From: Selenomonas timonae
Lineage (GTDB): Bacteria; Bacillota; Negativicutes; Selenomonadales; Selenomonadaceae
DNA length: 64,000 nucleotides
Assembly: GCF_014250475.1 (NCBI RefSeq)
Contig: NZ_CP060204.1
Location: 1,811,001 to 1,875,000 of the forward strand
Reading direction: 5' to 3'
The stretch's first letter is position 1. The number at the start of each line of letters is the position of its first letter. The notes beneath the pieces are model-generated. The model made no database searches. It was not told where the DNA came from and was given only the letters and a program-made list of their open reading frames with translations. Shown in pieces: positions 39,208 through 54,222 of this stretch. A program made the position numbers and the translations under genes.

Positions 39208-39560
39208 GCAGTAAGACGCTCGGTGATCAGGGAGAATCCTGTGCTGCAGAGTATCTGCGCCGACAGGGCTGCCGCATCCTCACGCGCAACTATCGGTGCA
39301 AAATCGGCGAGATCGACATCATCGCAGACGATCATGGAACACTCGTCTTTGTCGAGGTGAAGACGCGCCGCAGTATCCGCTGTGGAACGCCTGCAGAGTC
39401 GGTTCACTACCGTAAGCGTCAAAAAATCGTACAGACGGCATATTGGTACCTGCGTGAGCACCATATGGAGAACGCGCATTGCCGTTTTGATGTGCTTGAG
39501 GTCTACGCTGTCGGCGACACATGGACAGTACACGCAATCAAGAACGCATTTGAGGTATAG
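39204..39560 (+). CDS. yraN: UPF0102 protein YraN, Holliday-junction-resolvase-like nuclease fold
   Basis: 118 residues. The nuclease-fold core is complete: GDQGESCAAEYLRRQGCRIL, then IGEIDIIADDHGTLVFVEVKTRRS with the Asp and the ExK pair, and the GTPAESVHYRKRQKI segment. Function not established. Overlaps the FlhB-tail gene by ATGA and is followed by a hairpin terminator. Confidence 0.92.
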   Translation: MSSKTLGDQGESCAAEYLRRQGCRILTRNYRCKIGEIDIIADDHGTLVFVEVKTRRSIRCGTPAESVHYRKRQKIVQTAYWYLREHHMENAHCRFDVLEVYAVGDTWTVHAIKNAFEV

Positions 39561-39564
39561 TTTT

Positions 39565-39606
39565 AGATGTCGGCGTATTCCTGCGAGCGCCCACATCTTT
39601 TTATTT
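39565..39606 (+). terminator. Terminator of yraN
   Basis: AGATGTCGGCG (39565-39575) pairs with CGCCCACATCT (39588-39598) with one mismatch, followed by TTTTTATTTTT. Confidence 0.75.
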
Positions 39607-39615
39607 TTGCAAAAA

Positions 39616-39644
39616 TTGAATCACATCCGTGAGTATGCTATAAT
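39616..39644 (+). promoter_or_regulatory. Promoter of the pyrophosphatase gene
   Basis: TTGAAT (39616-39621), 17 bases, TATAAT (39639-39644) with extended TGC. Confidence 0.85.
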
Positions 39645-39693
39645 GGGAATCAAAGTGTGCGGCATGTGGAAGCCGCGATAGGGAGGTATCATC

Positions 39694-41340
39694 TTGAATG
39701 TTGCAAAGCCGATCTACGTCATCGGGCACCGCAATCCGGATACAGATTCCATTTGCTCTGCGGTCGGATACGCGCATCTGAAACAGGCGATGGGCGTCAA
39801 TGCCGTTGCGGCACGTGCCGGTAAGGTGAATAAGGAGACGAAGTTCGCACTCGAGTATTTCCATGTCGAGCAGCCGCTCCTCATTCCCGATCTCTATCCG
39901 CGCGTCAAGGACATTGCGATGGACTGCAAGATTGTCGTTCGTCAGCATGACACCCTGCGCAATCTGGGCGAGGTGCTGCGCGAGAACGATCTGCGCTCGA
40001 TCCCCGTGACGGACAGCAAGGGCATTCTCGTCGGCATCGTCTCGGTCAGCGATCTTGCAAAGCGCTATTTCCAAGAGCTCGGCATGACGAATCTCTCGGA
40101 TATGCGCGTGCGCTATCGCGACATCATCCGTGCGACGGACAGCAATGTGCTCGTCGCCGGGGAAGAGGGCGAGACGATCAAGGGACAGATTCGCATTGCC
40201 GCCGGCAGCGTAGAGACCATCCATAAGCTCATCAAGGAAAACGACATTGTGCTCGTCGGCGACCGTCGGACAGAGACGATTCTCGCCTGCATTCAGCAGG
40301 GCATCGCCTGCTTGATTGTGACGGGAGATGGGCGCGTGCCCGCAGAGGCACTTGAGGAGGCAGAGGCACGCGGGATCTTCGTGCTATCGACGCCGTATGA
40401 TACCTATACTGTGGCGCGTCTCATCAACCAGTGCGTCCCAATTCGGCGGATCATGCACGACAATCCCGTCTGCTTTAAGCCGCTCGACCTCCTCTCGGAT
40501 ATCAAGGGGACGATGGAGGAGACGAATTTCCGCAATTACCCCGTGCTGGAAAACGGGCGCATCGTAGGCCTTGTCAGCCGCGACCGCCTCGTCGTCTCGG
40601 AGCCGGCGCAGGTCATCCTCGTGGATCACAACGAGCGCAATCAAGCGGTCGAGGGGATCGAGGAGGCGAAGATCATCGAGATCATCGACCATCATCGCTT
40701 CGGCGGCATCAGCACGAGCGAGCCGATCTACACACACGCGGAGCCGGTCGGCTGCACGGCGACGATTGTCTCGAATATGCACTGGCAGAACGACATCGAC
40801 ATCCCGCCGTCGATCGCAGGACTTCTGCTCTCGGCGATCATCTCGGATACCGTGCTCTTCAAGTCCCCGACCTGCACGCCGAAGGACAAGAAGGCGGCAG
40901 AACGACTCGCGGACATTGCAAACGTCGATCTGAACACCTACGGACTCGAGATGCTCAAGGCAGGCTCCAGCATCGGCAATATGTCTCCGATGGAGATTGT
41001 ACGCAACGATCTCAAGGAATTCACCATCGGTGCATATCGCGTCATTGTCAGTCAGACCTCCGTCATGGATACGAAGGAAATCATGGCGAAGGAGGACGAG
41101 CTCCTCGCTGCGATGAAGAGCATCTGCGACTCCGAAGGGTTTGACCTGAGCCTCGTCATGATTACGGACATCCTCGAGGAGGCGACCTATCTGCTCTTCA
41201 CGGGATCGCCGCGCACGCTGATCGGCGAGGCTTTCCGCAAGGATACGAGCGGGACGCATCTCTATCTGCCCGGGGTCATGTCGCGCAAGAAGCAGATCAT
41301 TCCGCCGCTCTCGGAGGCGGTCAAGCGGATCAAGACGTAA
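39694..41340 (+). CDS. ppaC: Manganese-dependent (family II) inorganic pyrophosphatase with CBS-DRTGG regulatory insert
   Basis: Hydrolyses pyrophosphate. The DHH catalytic domain is split: the metal motif GHRNPDTDSICSA lies at 8-20, and the rest resumes at about residue 300 with LVDHNERNQ, EIIDHHRFGG and SDTVLFKSPT; the DHHA2 domain with SRKKQIIPPL closes the chain. Between about 70 and 300 sit two CBS motifs flanking a DRTGG domain, which in characterised relatives bind adenine nucleotides and tune activity. Length 548 fits this subtype. The TTG start has GGGAGG seven bases upstream. Confidence 0.94.
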   Translation: MNVAKPIYVIGHRNPDTDSICSAVGYAHLKQAMGVNAVAARAGKVNKETKFALEYFHVEQPLLIPDLYPRVKDIAMDCKIVVRQHDTLRNLGEVLRENDLRSIPVTDSKGILVGIVSVSDLAKRYFQELGMTNLSDMRVRYRDIIRATDSNVLVAGEEGETIKGQIRIAAGSVETIHKLIKENDIVLVGDRRTETILACIQQGIACLIVTGDGRVPAEALEEAEARGIFVLSTPYDTYTVARLINQCVPIRRIMHDNPVCFKPLDLLSDIKGTMEETNFRNYPVLENGRIVGLVSRDRLVVSEPAQVILVDHNERNQAVEGIEEAKIIEIIDHHRFGGISTSEPIYTHAEPVGCTATIVSNMHWQNDIDIPPSIAGLLLSAIISDTVLFKSPTCTPKDKKAAERLADIANVDLNTYGLEMLKAGSSIGNMSPMEIVRNDLKEFTIGAYRVIVSQTSVMDTKEIMAKEDELLAAMKSICDSEGFDLSLVMITDILEEATYLLFTGSPRTLIGEAFRKDTSGTHLYLPGVMSRKKQIIPPLSEAVKRIKT

Positions 41341-41359
41341 CGGTAAATATTTCTATGAC

Positions 41360-41404
41360 GGCAGGGGCGGAGTTGGCCAGATGTGGCGGCCCCGCCTTTC
41401 TTAT
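41360..41404 (+). terminator. Probable terminator of the pyrophosphatase gene
   Basis: GGC-A-GGGGC pairs with GCCCCGCC (one bulged A) across a 19-20 base loop, followed by TTTCTTATTT. No clear promoter is seen between it and pcrA. Confidence 0.6.
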
Positions 41405-41423
41405 TTGAGACAAAGGAGTTTCC

Positions 41424-46373
<4,950 letters not shown>

Positions 46374-46418
46374 GGAAGCACCTATCAGCAATTTCATAAG
46401 CAGAGATGAGGGAATGAA

Positions 46419-47564
46419 ATGCGGTTCATCCATACGGCAGACTGGCATTTGGGAAAACTCTTCGGGCAGCGGCATATGACGGAGGACCAGGCATATGTGC
46501 TGGAGGAACTGCTCGCATTGTGCAGAGATGTGCGTCCTGATGCGCTCGTCATTGCAGGGGATGTCTATGACCGTGCCATTCCGCCGCCCGAGGCAGTCGA
46601 ACTCTTCAACAACATATTGACGCGGCTGGCAGAGCAAGGGGTCAAGGTGCTCTTCATCGCAGGGAATCACGACAGCGCTGTGCGTCTTCATTTTGGCGCA
46701 CAGCTTCTTCGTGCGTCCGGCATCTATCCTGCGGGGACTGTGCGTGCCGATGAGGCTCCCGTCGTTCTCTCGGATGAATTCGGCCCTGTGTATTTCTCGC
46801 TCATTCCCTATGGAGATCCGCCCCATGTGCGCGCGGCATTCTCCGTGGAGGAGGCGCTTTCGTTTGACACGGCGCTCGCCGTACAGATCGCGGCGGCACG
46901 CGCGCAGATTCCACCCTCGGCACGCAGTGTGGCAGTGGCGCACGCCTTTGTCATCGGTGGGCAAGTTTCGGAATCGGAGCACGCGCTCTCCGTCGGCGGG
47001 AGCGATCAGGTGAGCGCAGAGAACTTCTCTGCGTATTCGTATGCGGCACTCGGACATCTGCATGCACCTCAGCGGGCAGGCGCGGAGAATGTACGATACT
47101 CCGGCTCTCTGCTGAAATACTCCTTTGATGAAGCCCGCCAGAAAAAGGGCGCCGAATTCGTCGAGTTAGGTGCCGAGGGAATGGCGTCCCATATGTTCTA
47201 TCCGCTGACGCCGCGTCACGATGTACGCATTGTCAGCGGGCTGATGGATGAACTCATGCGCGAGGACTTCGATCCGCTTTCGCATGATGACTACATCTGC
47301 GTGGAGCTCCTCGACACGGATGCCGTACTCGCTGCACACGAGAAGCTGCGCAGGATCTATCCGAATCTCTTTACCATCACGCGCCCGAACATCAACGTCA
47401 ATCGCCTTTCCTCCACGGAGCGCAGCTATGAGCGCGGCAAATCCGATCTCCACCTCTTCTCCGACTTCTTTGCCGAGGTGACCTCAGACGAGCTGACAGA
47501 AGCTGAGCGGAGGGAACTCGTTCGTGTGATTGATTCGCTGGAACAGGGGGCGCGTGCAGAATGA
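46419..47564 (+). CDS. sbcD: Exonuclease subunit SbcD
   Basis: Mn-dependent nuclease subunit of SbcCD (Mre11 homologue), which processes hairpins and protein-blocked DNA ends. The 381 residues hold the phosphoesterase motifs HTADWHLGK, AGDVYDRA, AGNHDS and the GHLHAPQ metal site. The capping domain and SbcC-binding C terminus follow. Start 45 bases after deoC; ATGA overlap with sbcC. Confidence 0.96.
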   Translation: MRFIHTADWHLGKLFGQRHMTEDQAYVLEELLALCRDVRPDALVIAGDVYDRAIPPPEAVELFNNILTRLAEQGVKVLFIAGNHDSAVRLHFGAQLLRASGIYPAGTVRADEAPVVLSDEFGPVYFSLIPYGDPPHVRAAFSVEEALSFDTALAVQIAAARAQIPPSARSVAVAHAFVIGGQVSESEHALSVGGSDQVSAENFSAYSYAALGHLHAPQRAGAENVRYSGSLLKYSFDEARQKKGAEFVELGAEGMASHMFYPLTPRHDVRIVSGLMDELMREDFDPLSHDDYICVELLDTDAVLAAHEKLRRIYPNLFTITRPNINVNRLSSTERSYERGKSDLHLFSDFFAEVTSDELTEAERRELVRVIDSLEQGARAE

Positions 47565-50500
47565 GACCGCTGAAACTACGCTTGCAGGCATTCGGCTCCT
47601 ATGTCGAGGAACAGGTGCTGGATTTTGAATCTGCGCTTGCAGACGCTCCGTTTGTACTCATTCATGGAGCGACGGGAGCAGGAAAGACCACGATTCTTGA
47701 CGCTATTGTATTTGCATTGTACGGAGAATCCAGCGGTAATGTCCGAGAGGGAACAACACTGCGATCTGCCACTGCTCCACCGGAGCGGACAACAGAGGTG
47801 GAGTACGTCTTTGCGCTCGGACGCCGCCGCTATCGCGTCCTGCGCTCACCGACATACGAGCGCATGTCACGCGGGAAGATGACGCGCCGTCCGCCGACAG
47901 GTCAGCTCTACCAACTCCCGAATGAGGGAGAGGACGGCGATGATATTCTGCTCGATTCGAACGTGACCGAGGTATCGAAACGAATCGGTCAGCTCATCGG
48001 CTTTGACGCCGATCAATTCCGCCAGGTCGTCCTTCTCCCGCAGGGGCAGTTTCAGCGCTTCCTGCTTGCCGAAGTCAAGGATCGCAGCGCCATTATGCAG
48101 CGCATCTTTCGCACGGAGCGTTATCAACGCATCGAGGATGCTCTGCTGCAGGAGTCTCTGCAGCTTGAGCGCGCGGCAGATGAGGAGCGTGCGCGCATCG
48201 ATCAGATGCTGCACGGGGAGAATCTCGGCAGCCTCGATGAGCTGCGTACGCGCGTCGCCGAACTGAGTGTGGTGATTGACAGCCATGCTGCAGAGATCAA
48301 GGCGTTGGAGGAGAAGCAGCGCGAGGCGCGCCGCGCACGTGAGGCGGGGATGGCGGCACAGCAAAAACTGCAGGAACTTGCCAATGCACAGAAACGATTT
48401 GAGGAAAAGCAGGCACAGGAAAAATCAGTCGCGGATTTTCGCATACTTCTGGAACGCGCGCAGCGTGCGCAGCCCGTCATCTACAAGGAGCACGCAGCCG
48501 TGCAGGCAGCGGAGCAGGAGAAGACGAGAGCGGGGGAGCTGAAGGACGCCGCCCTGCGTCTGACTGCGGCACAGACGGCGCTCCACACGGCAAAGGAGGC
48601 GTTGACAGCAGCAGAGGAAGCCGAGCCGGAGCGCACGAAAAAAACGGAGCGCATTCAGCTGCTCTCGAACAATGCGGAGCGTGCACAAAAACTTCTGGAC
48701 TGCCGCGCATCGGCAGAGAAGCTGCGCGCGTATGCAGATGAACTCGAAGCGAAAAAAAAGACGGCTGCAGATGCCATTGAGAAGCTGACATCCGAATGCA
48801 AGGAGAATGAGGAGCGGATTGCCGCCCTTGAAAAGATATTGGCAGGCAAGGAGGCGCTTCAGCACGAACAGGATCGCCTGAAACGCTGTCAGAGCGCCGC
48901 AGCCCGCATCACTGCGATGACTGCACAAGAATCGGAACTGCATACGCAGCAGGAAACGGCGCAGCAGACTGTGAAGGACGAATCGGAGCAGCTGGCAGAA
49001 GCCAAGACAAAGCTGCGGCAGATGCAGACGCTCTATGATCTCGGCAGTGCAGCGCGCCTTGCCGAGACGCTTGCGGACGGCGCACCATGTCCTGTCTGCG
49101 GCGCACTGTCGCATCCCAGCCCTGCGATGCACGCGGAGGACATCCCCTCCGAGCAGGAGGTGGAGTCCTGTGCAAAGGCTGTGGACGCTGCCGAACAGAA
49201 CGCACAGAATGCCGCACGGAAGTTGGAAGAGGCAAAAGAGAAGTATGCACGCGCAAATCAGAGCCGCACACAGGAGCAGGAACTTCTGGATGATCTTCTG
49301 GGTTCTGATACAATTGAGGGAATGGCACAGCGGACAGAGCAGCACGATGCGCAGTTAAGGCACGCCGAAAAGGAGCATACGGAGCGGACGACGCAGCGCG
49401 CCGCGCAGCAGGCACGGCTTGAAGCCCTACGCGTGGAGCAGGAGAAGCAGAATGCCGACGCACAGCAGCATCGCGACCTTCTGCGTACACGCGAGGGAGA
49501 GCGGGCGGCGCTTGAGGCAGAGCTGCCCGAGGAATATCGTGACTACGCGAAGATCGCCCCCGAAATTCAGCGGCTGACTGCGGAGGTCGCGCAGCAAAAG
49601 CGTGCATACGATACCGCGCGGGAAAAGGAGAAGGAGTCCGCTGCCGCCCGTGCAGGTGCGGAGAGCGCACATACTGCCGCACAGCGTGCCCACACAGAGT
49701 CGATACAGACGGCACAGACGGCGCAGAGCGAATATGACGCTGCGCGTGCACAGGCGGGATTCTCCTCCGAGGAGGAATATCATGCGGCAATTGCGGGCAA
49801 CTGGGCGGACAGCAAGCATTTGGAGAAGGTACAGAAGAGGATCAACGCCTATGAGACCGACTACAAGACCGCAGCAGAGCTGCTGAATACGGCAAAAAAA
49901 GCCGCAGAGGGGCTGACTCCTCCCGATATGGCTGCGCTCATGGCGGCGGAAACCGCCGCCGATCAGGCGGTACGCGATCAGGCGAGGGAGCAGGGCATCC
50001 GCACGGAGCGGCGGGACGCGCTCACTCGTATGATGAACGAGATCGATGCGCTCGAGCGAGCGGGGGCGGCGCGTGCAGAGCGCTATCGTGTCATTGGCAG
50101 ACTTGCGAATGTGGCGGCGGCAAAAGCGCCCTATCAGGTACATTTTCAGACCTACGTCCTGCGTTCGATTCTGAGCGATGTCATCGAGGCAGCAAACGCA
50201 CGCCTCGTCGTCATGAGCCGCGGCCGCTATCGTCTCGTACACGGCGAGGGCGGTCACAGGAATAAATGGTGGGGGCTTGAGATCGATGTATTCGATGAGT
50301 ACACGGGGCTTCCGCGCGTCTCACGCACGCTGTCCGGCGGCGAGACCTTTCTCGCATCTTTGGCGCTTGCGCTCGGGCTCTCGGATGTCGTTCAGCACTA
50401 CGCGGGCGGGATGCACCTCGATATGATCTTCATCGACGAGGGCTTCGGCTCGCTCGACAGCGAGACACTCGACGTCGCCATCCGCGCCCTGCTCGAGGTG

Positions 50501-50641
50501 CAGCAGGAGGGGGGGCGGCTCGTTGCAATTATCTCGCACGTCGAGGAGCTGCGCGCGCGCATTCCCGTGCATCTCGAGGTCACGCGCACGGCGAGCGGCA
50601 GCAGGGCGCGCTTTACACAGGGCGGAGCGGAGGCATTATGA
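47561..50641 (+). CDS. sbcC: Exonuclease subunit SbcC
   Basis: SMC-like ATPase subunit of SbcCD (Rad50 homologue). The 1026 residues comprise the N-terminal ATPase lobe with Walker A HGATGAGKTTILDAI, a long Gln/Glu/Ala-rich antiparallel coiled coil, the zinc hook CPVCGALSHP near residue 510, and the C-terminal lobe with signature TLSGGETFLASLALAL and Walker B MIFIDEGFGSLDSE. ATGA overlaps lie on both sides. Confidence 0.96.
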   Translation: MRPLKLRLQAFGSYVEEQVLDFESALADAPFVLIHGATGAGKTTILDAIVFALYGESSGNVREGTTLRSATAPPERTTEVEYVFALGRRRYRVLRSPTYERMSRGKMTRRPPTGQLYQLPNEGEDGDDILLDSNVTEVSKRIGQLIGFDADQFRQVVLLPQGQFQRFLLAEVKDRSAIMQRIFRTERYQRIEDALLQESLQLERAADEERARIDQMLHGENLGSLDELRTRVAELSVVIDSHAAEIKALEEKQREARRAREAGMAAQQKLQELANAQKRFEEKQAQEKSVADFRILLERAQRAQPVIYKEHAAVQAAEQEKTRAGELKDAALRLTAAQTALHTAKEALTAAEEAEPERTKKTERIQLLSNNAERAQKLLDCRASAEKLRAYADELEAKKKTAADAIEKLTSECKENEERIAALEKILAGKEALQHEQDRLKRCQSAAARITAMTAQESELHTQQETAQQTVKDESEQLAEAKTKLRQMQTLYDLGSAARLAETLADGAPCPVCGALSHPSPAMHAEDIPSEQEVESCAKAVDAAEQNAQNAARKLEEAKEKYARANQSRTQEQELLDDLLGSDTIEGMAQRTEQHDAQLRHAEKEHTERTTQRAAQQARLEALRVEQEKQNADAQQHRDLLRTREGERAALEAELPEEYRDYAKIAPEIQRLTAEVAQQKRAYDTAREKEKESAAARAGAESAHTAAQRAHTESIQTAQTAQSEYDAARAQAGFSSEEEYHAAIAGNWADSKHLEKVQKRINAYETDYKTAAELLNTAKKAAEGLTPPDMAALMAAETAADQAVRDQAREQGIRTERRDALTRMMNEIDALERAGAARAERYRVIGRLANVAAAKAPYQVHFQTYVLRSILSDVIEAANARLVVMSRGRYRLVHGEGGHRNKWWGLEIDVFDEYTGLPRVSRTLSGGETFLASLALALGLSDVVQHYAGGMHLDMIFIDEGFGSLDSETLDVAIRALLEVQQEGGRLVAIISHVEELRARIPVHLEVTRTASGSRARFTQGGAEAL

Positions 50642-53600
50642 CGGCAGGACTGGAGTTCATCATCGGGCGCGTGGGCACGGGCAAGACACATGCCTGTCTT
50701 GCTGCGATGACGGAGGCTCTGATGCGTGAGCCACTCGGCAGACAGCGCATCCTCCTCGTGCCGGAGCATATGACCTATGCCGCGGAGCGCGCTCTGGCAG
50801 AGACGCTGACGGACAGTGCGGGCTTTTTGCAGACGTATGTGTTCGGCTTTCGCCGCCTTGCACGACAGGTGCTCCTTGAGACCGGCGGTGCGCATCTGCC
50901 GCGCATCAGCGAGATCGGGCGCCGCATCCTGCTCAAGGACATCCTGCTGAAGCACCGGGAGGAGTTCTCCGTCTTTGCGCGCTCCATTACCAAGCGCGGC
51001 TTTACAGAGACATTGGGGCGTACCATCGCCGAGCTCAGACGCTACCGCCTGAGCCCCGAGATTCTGCGCGATACTGCCGATCAGAGCGAAGACAGCGCGG
51101 GGCGGCTGCCTCAGAAACTAAAGGAACTTGCGCTCATCATGGACGAACTGTCCGCGCGCATGGAGGGGCGGCTGACCGATCAGACAGATCGGATGGAGCG
51201 CCTTGCACAGCAGCTTGCGGATGCGTCCTTTCTACGCGGCGCTGAAATCTGGGTCGACGGATTCGATTTTTTCAATCCGCAGGAGCTGGCTGTCTTTCGT
51301 GCGCTCTTTCAGACAGCAGACATGATTCACGTCAGCCTGACGATGGGCGGACGGCGTGAGGGTGATCGCGTGCGTACGAATTTACCCGAAAATACATTGG
51401 ACACGGGGCTATTTGCACGAAGCTATCAGACCATGAACGCGCTGACGGATACTCTCAGGGAGCTCGATCCGTCCGCTGCTCTCACCATCCGACTGATGCA
51501 GGAACAACACCGCGCGCAGAGCGACGCGCTCAGAATGGTCGAGGCGAAGCTGTTCGGTCACGAGCACCTTGCCCCTGTCACAGACGATGCACTGAGACTC
51601 GTGGAGGCGGCGAATCCGCGCCTCGAAGCGGAATCCGTGGCGGCGGACATCCTCCGTCTCGCACGAGAAAAGCAGTACCGCTATCGCGAGATTGCCGTAC
51701 TCGTGCGCGATATAGATACCTACGGCGAACTCCTGACGCAGGCATTGACGGACTGCGAGATTCCATGCTATCTGGACGCAAAACGTCCCAGTACGCATCA
51801 CCCGCTCGCCGAACTCCTGCGTGCTGCAGCACAGACAGCGTGGCGCGGCTGGGGCTATGACAGCGTATTCCGTGCGCTGCGGACGGGATTCTTCCCCGTC
51901 ACAGCGGACGCGGCGGAGGAAGAAGACGCGCGCTTTAACTGCGGCGACTGGCAGGAGGCTGTGGATCGGCTCGAGAACTACTGCATTGCATTTGGCATCC
52001 GCACCGAGCGTCAGTGGACGATGACGGATGAGTGGAACTTCGTCCGCCACGCAATCCCTGACGAGGAGATGGGAACGGAGCAGAACGCCCTACGCATTGC
52101 CGAGGAGATCGCCCTCGACGCGATGCGCAGACGCATCGCCGCACCGCTCTCCATCCTGACGCAGCATCTTTCGAGCGAGCAGAGCACGGCATATGAGCGC
52201 ACGCGCGCCCTCTACGACTTCCTCGATCAGCTGGGGGTGCAGCAGACGCTCGATGCGTGGCGGACAGCGGCAGATGCGGAGGGGCGTCTCGCGGATGCGG
52301 CGGCGCATCGTCAGATCTGGGCTTCCTGCATGACGCTCTTCGAGCAGCTTGTCGAGGTCAGCGGTGAGCAGGAGATCTCCGCCCGCGACTTCGAGGAGCT
52401 GCTGGGAGACGGTCTGGATGCGCTTGAAATCGCATTGATTCCCCCGGGGCTCGATCATGTGACGCTTGCCTCCTTCGATCAGAACAGCCTCGCAGGCATC
52501 CGCGCCGTCTACATCGTGGGTGCCAATGCGGGCATCATGCCGCGCGCCGCAGCGCCGCAGGGTGTATTGTCGGACGCAGACCGCCTTTCCATACGTGAAT
52601 CGCTCTCCGATACGCCGTATATGATCTTCGGCGGCACACAGGAGCAGACGTTTCTCGAACCCTATCAGCTCTATCGCGGCTTCACGGAGGCGCGTGAATA
52701 CCTGTTGGTCTCCTATGCGCTCTCCTCTGTCGACGGCACTGCGCTTGCACCGTCGCCGCTCGTGGCACGTCTGCGTATGATAGCCCCGGAGGTGCTCTCG
52801 ATACCGCTTGCAATGGTACAGCGGCAGGATGATCTCGTCCTGTCTGCGCCGCATCCGATGCTTTCATCGCTTTCAGGTGCATTGCTGGGGCAGAAGGAGC
52901 TGGGGGAAATGCGCCCTCTGTGGCAGGATGTCTACAATTGGATGCGCAGCGATCACGCCATGCACCCACTCCTTCGCCTAATGGTACGCGGTCTGTTTGC
53001 CGCGCCGCGCGAGGAGGCTCTTTCTGCTTCTATCGCAGCGGAGCTGTACGCGCGCAATGGGCGGATCAGCGGCAGTACGACCAGACTCGAGACCTTCCGT
53101 CAGTGTCCGTTTCGCCACTTTGCGCGATACGGGCTTGGTCTGCGCGAGCGCGATGTCTATGAGTTCCAGAGCAGCGATTTCGGAACCCTCCTGCATGAAA
53201 TTCTGCACGGATACGGTGAGTGGGTACGCACAGAGCATGCAAATGATTGGGTCGTAGCAGAGGCGGGCGGCGCGGCGCAGATTGACGCGCTGCTGCAAGG
53301 TCTCATACCGAAGATACGGAGCGCCGTCCTCATGAGCAGCGCCGGCTACCGTCACCGAGTCGAGCGGATACGCAGCACCGCACAGCAGGTCATCCGCCAT
53401 CTCACCTCGTGGGCGAAGAAATCCTCCTTTCATCCCCACCGATTTGAACTCAGCTTCGGACGCCGCAGCGACGGGGTCAAGGTAGCGGACTTCCAGCTCT
53501 CCAACGGCATGACCCTGTCCCTGCGCGGTCAGATCGACCGATTCGACGTGACGAGGGACATGGACTACTACCTTGTCCTCGACTACAAGACGGGCGGGAC

Positions 53601-54222
53601 ATCGCTGCTTCTGCCCGAGATTCGACACGGGCTGAAAATGCAGCTGCTCCTCTATCTTTTCGTCGTCCGTTCCCTGCTCGATGGCAGCAGCATCCCTGCC
53701 GGCATGCTCTATGTGCCTGCGGTGAATCCCGTTGTGTCGGACGACAAGCGTCTGGATGATGAAAGTTTACAAAAGAAAATTGCGGCTGCAATGGTGCTCA
53801 CAGGCCTCCTGATCAAAGACGAAAAGATTGTGAAGCAGATTGACAAGATGGGCGAACATCTCTGCATATCGTTCAACAAGGACAGCAGCTTTTCCAAGAA
53901 CTCGGAGAAGCACATTCACTCACAGGAGGAGTTCGAGCAGCTTCTCGCATATCTGCCAAAGCTCGTATGTGAGACAGCCGAGGAGATACTGCGTGGGAAT
54001 ATACAGGTTGCGCCCTATCGCTTCAACGAGCGCAATGCCTGTACCTTCTGTACCTATCGCGCCGTCTGCGCGTTCGAGCCGGAACTCGGGCGGGGCGATG
54101 TCTACCGCGATATTGCAGACAATGGGCAGGCGGCGATGGAGGAAATCGCACAGATCGTATGTGGGGAGGTGAAATCCGATGGCACAGATGACATTTACGG
54201 CAGATCAGAAAAAGGCGATTGA
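50638..54222 (+). CDS. addB: ATP-dependent helicase/nuclease subunit B
   Basis: Subunit of the AddAB recombination nuclease, which resects double-strand ends up to Chi-like sites. The 1194 residues begin with Walker A GRVGTGKTHACL, followed by an inactivated helicase core and a C-terminal RecB-type nuclease domain with VLDYKTGG. Iron-sulfur cysteines are visible as the single C in FRQCPFRHFARYG and the cluster CTFCTYRAVC near the end. Its 3' end overlaps addA by 44 bases. Confidence 0.95.
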   Translation: MTAGLEFIIGRVGTGKTHACLAAMTEALMREPLGRQRILLVPEHMTYAAERALAETLTDSAGFLQTYVFGFRRLARQVLLETGGAHLPRISEIGRRILLKDILLKHREEFSVFARSITKRGFTETLGRTIAELRRYRLSPEILRDTADQSEDSAGRLPQKLKELALIMDELSARMEGRLTDQTDRMERLAQQLADASFLRGAEIWVDGFDFFNPQELAVFRALFQTADMIHVSLTMGGRREGDRVRTNLPENTLDTGLFARSYQTMNALTDTLRELDPSAALTIRLMQEQHRAQSDALRMVEAKLFGHEHLAPVTDDALRLVEAANPRLEAESVAADILRLAREKQYRYREIAVLVRDIDTYGELLTQALTDCEIPCYLDAKRPSTHHPLAELLRAAAQTAWRGWGYDSVFRALRTGFFPVTADAAEEEDARFNCGDWQEAVDRLENYCIAFGIRTERQWTMTDEWNFVRHAIPDEEMGTEQNALRIAEEIALDAMRRRIAAPLSILTQHLSSEQSTAYERTRALYDFLDQLGVQQTLDAWRTAADAEGRLADAAAHRQIWASCMTLFEQLVEVSGEQEISARDFEELLGDGLDALEIALIPPGLDHVTLASFDQNSLAGIRAVYIVGANAGIMPRAAAPQGVLSDADRLSIRESLSDTPYMIFGGTQEQTFLEPYQLYRGFTEAREYLLVSYALSSVDGTALAPSPLVARLRMIAPEVLSIPLAMVQRQDDLVLSAPHPMLSSLSGALLGQKELGEMRPLWQDVYNWMRSDHAMHPLLRLMVRGLFAAPREEALSASIAAELYARNGRISGSTTRLETFRQCPFRHFARYGLGLRERDVYEFQSSDFGTLLHEILHGYGEWVRTEHANDWVVAEAGGAAQIDALLQGLIPKIRSAVLMSSAGYRHRVERIRSTAQQVIRHLTSWAKKSSFHPHRFELSFGRRSDGVKVADFQLSNGMTLSLRGQIDRFDVTRDMDYYLVLDYKTGGTSLLLPEIRHGLKMQLLLYLFVVRSLLDGSSIPAGMLYVPAVNPVVSDDKRLDDESLQKKIAAAMVLTGLLIKDEKIVKQIDKMGEHLCISFNKDSSFSKNSEKHIHSQEEFEQLLAYLPKLVCETAEEILRGNIQVAPYRFNERNACTFCTYRAVCAFEPELGRGDVYRDIADNGQAAMEEIAQIVCGEVKSDGTDDIYGRSEKGD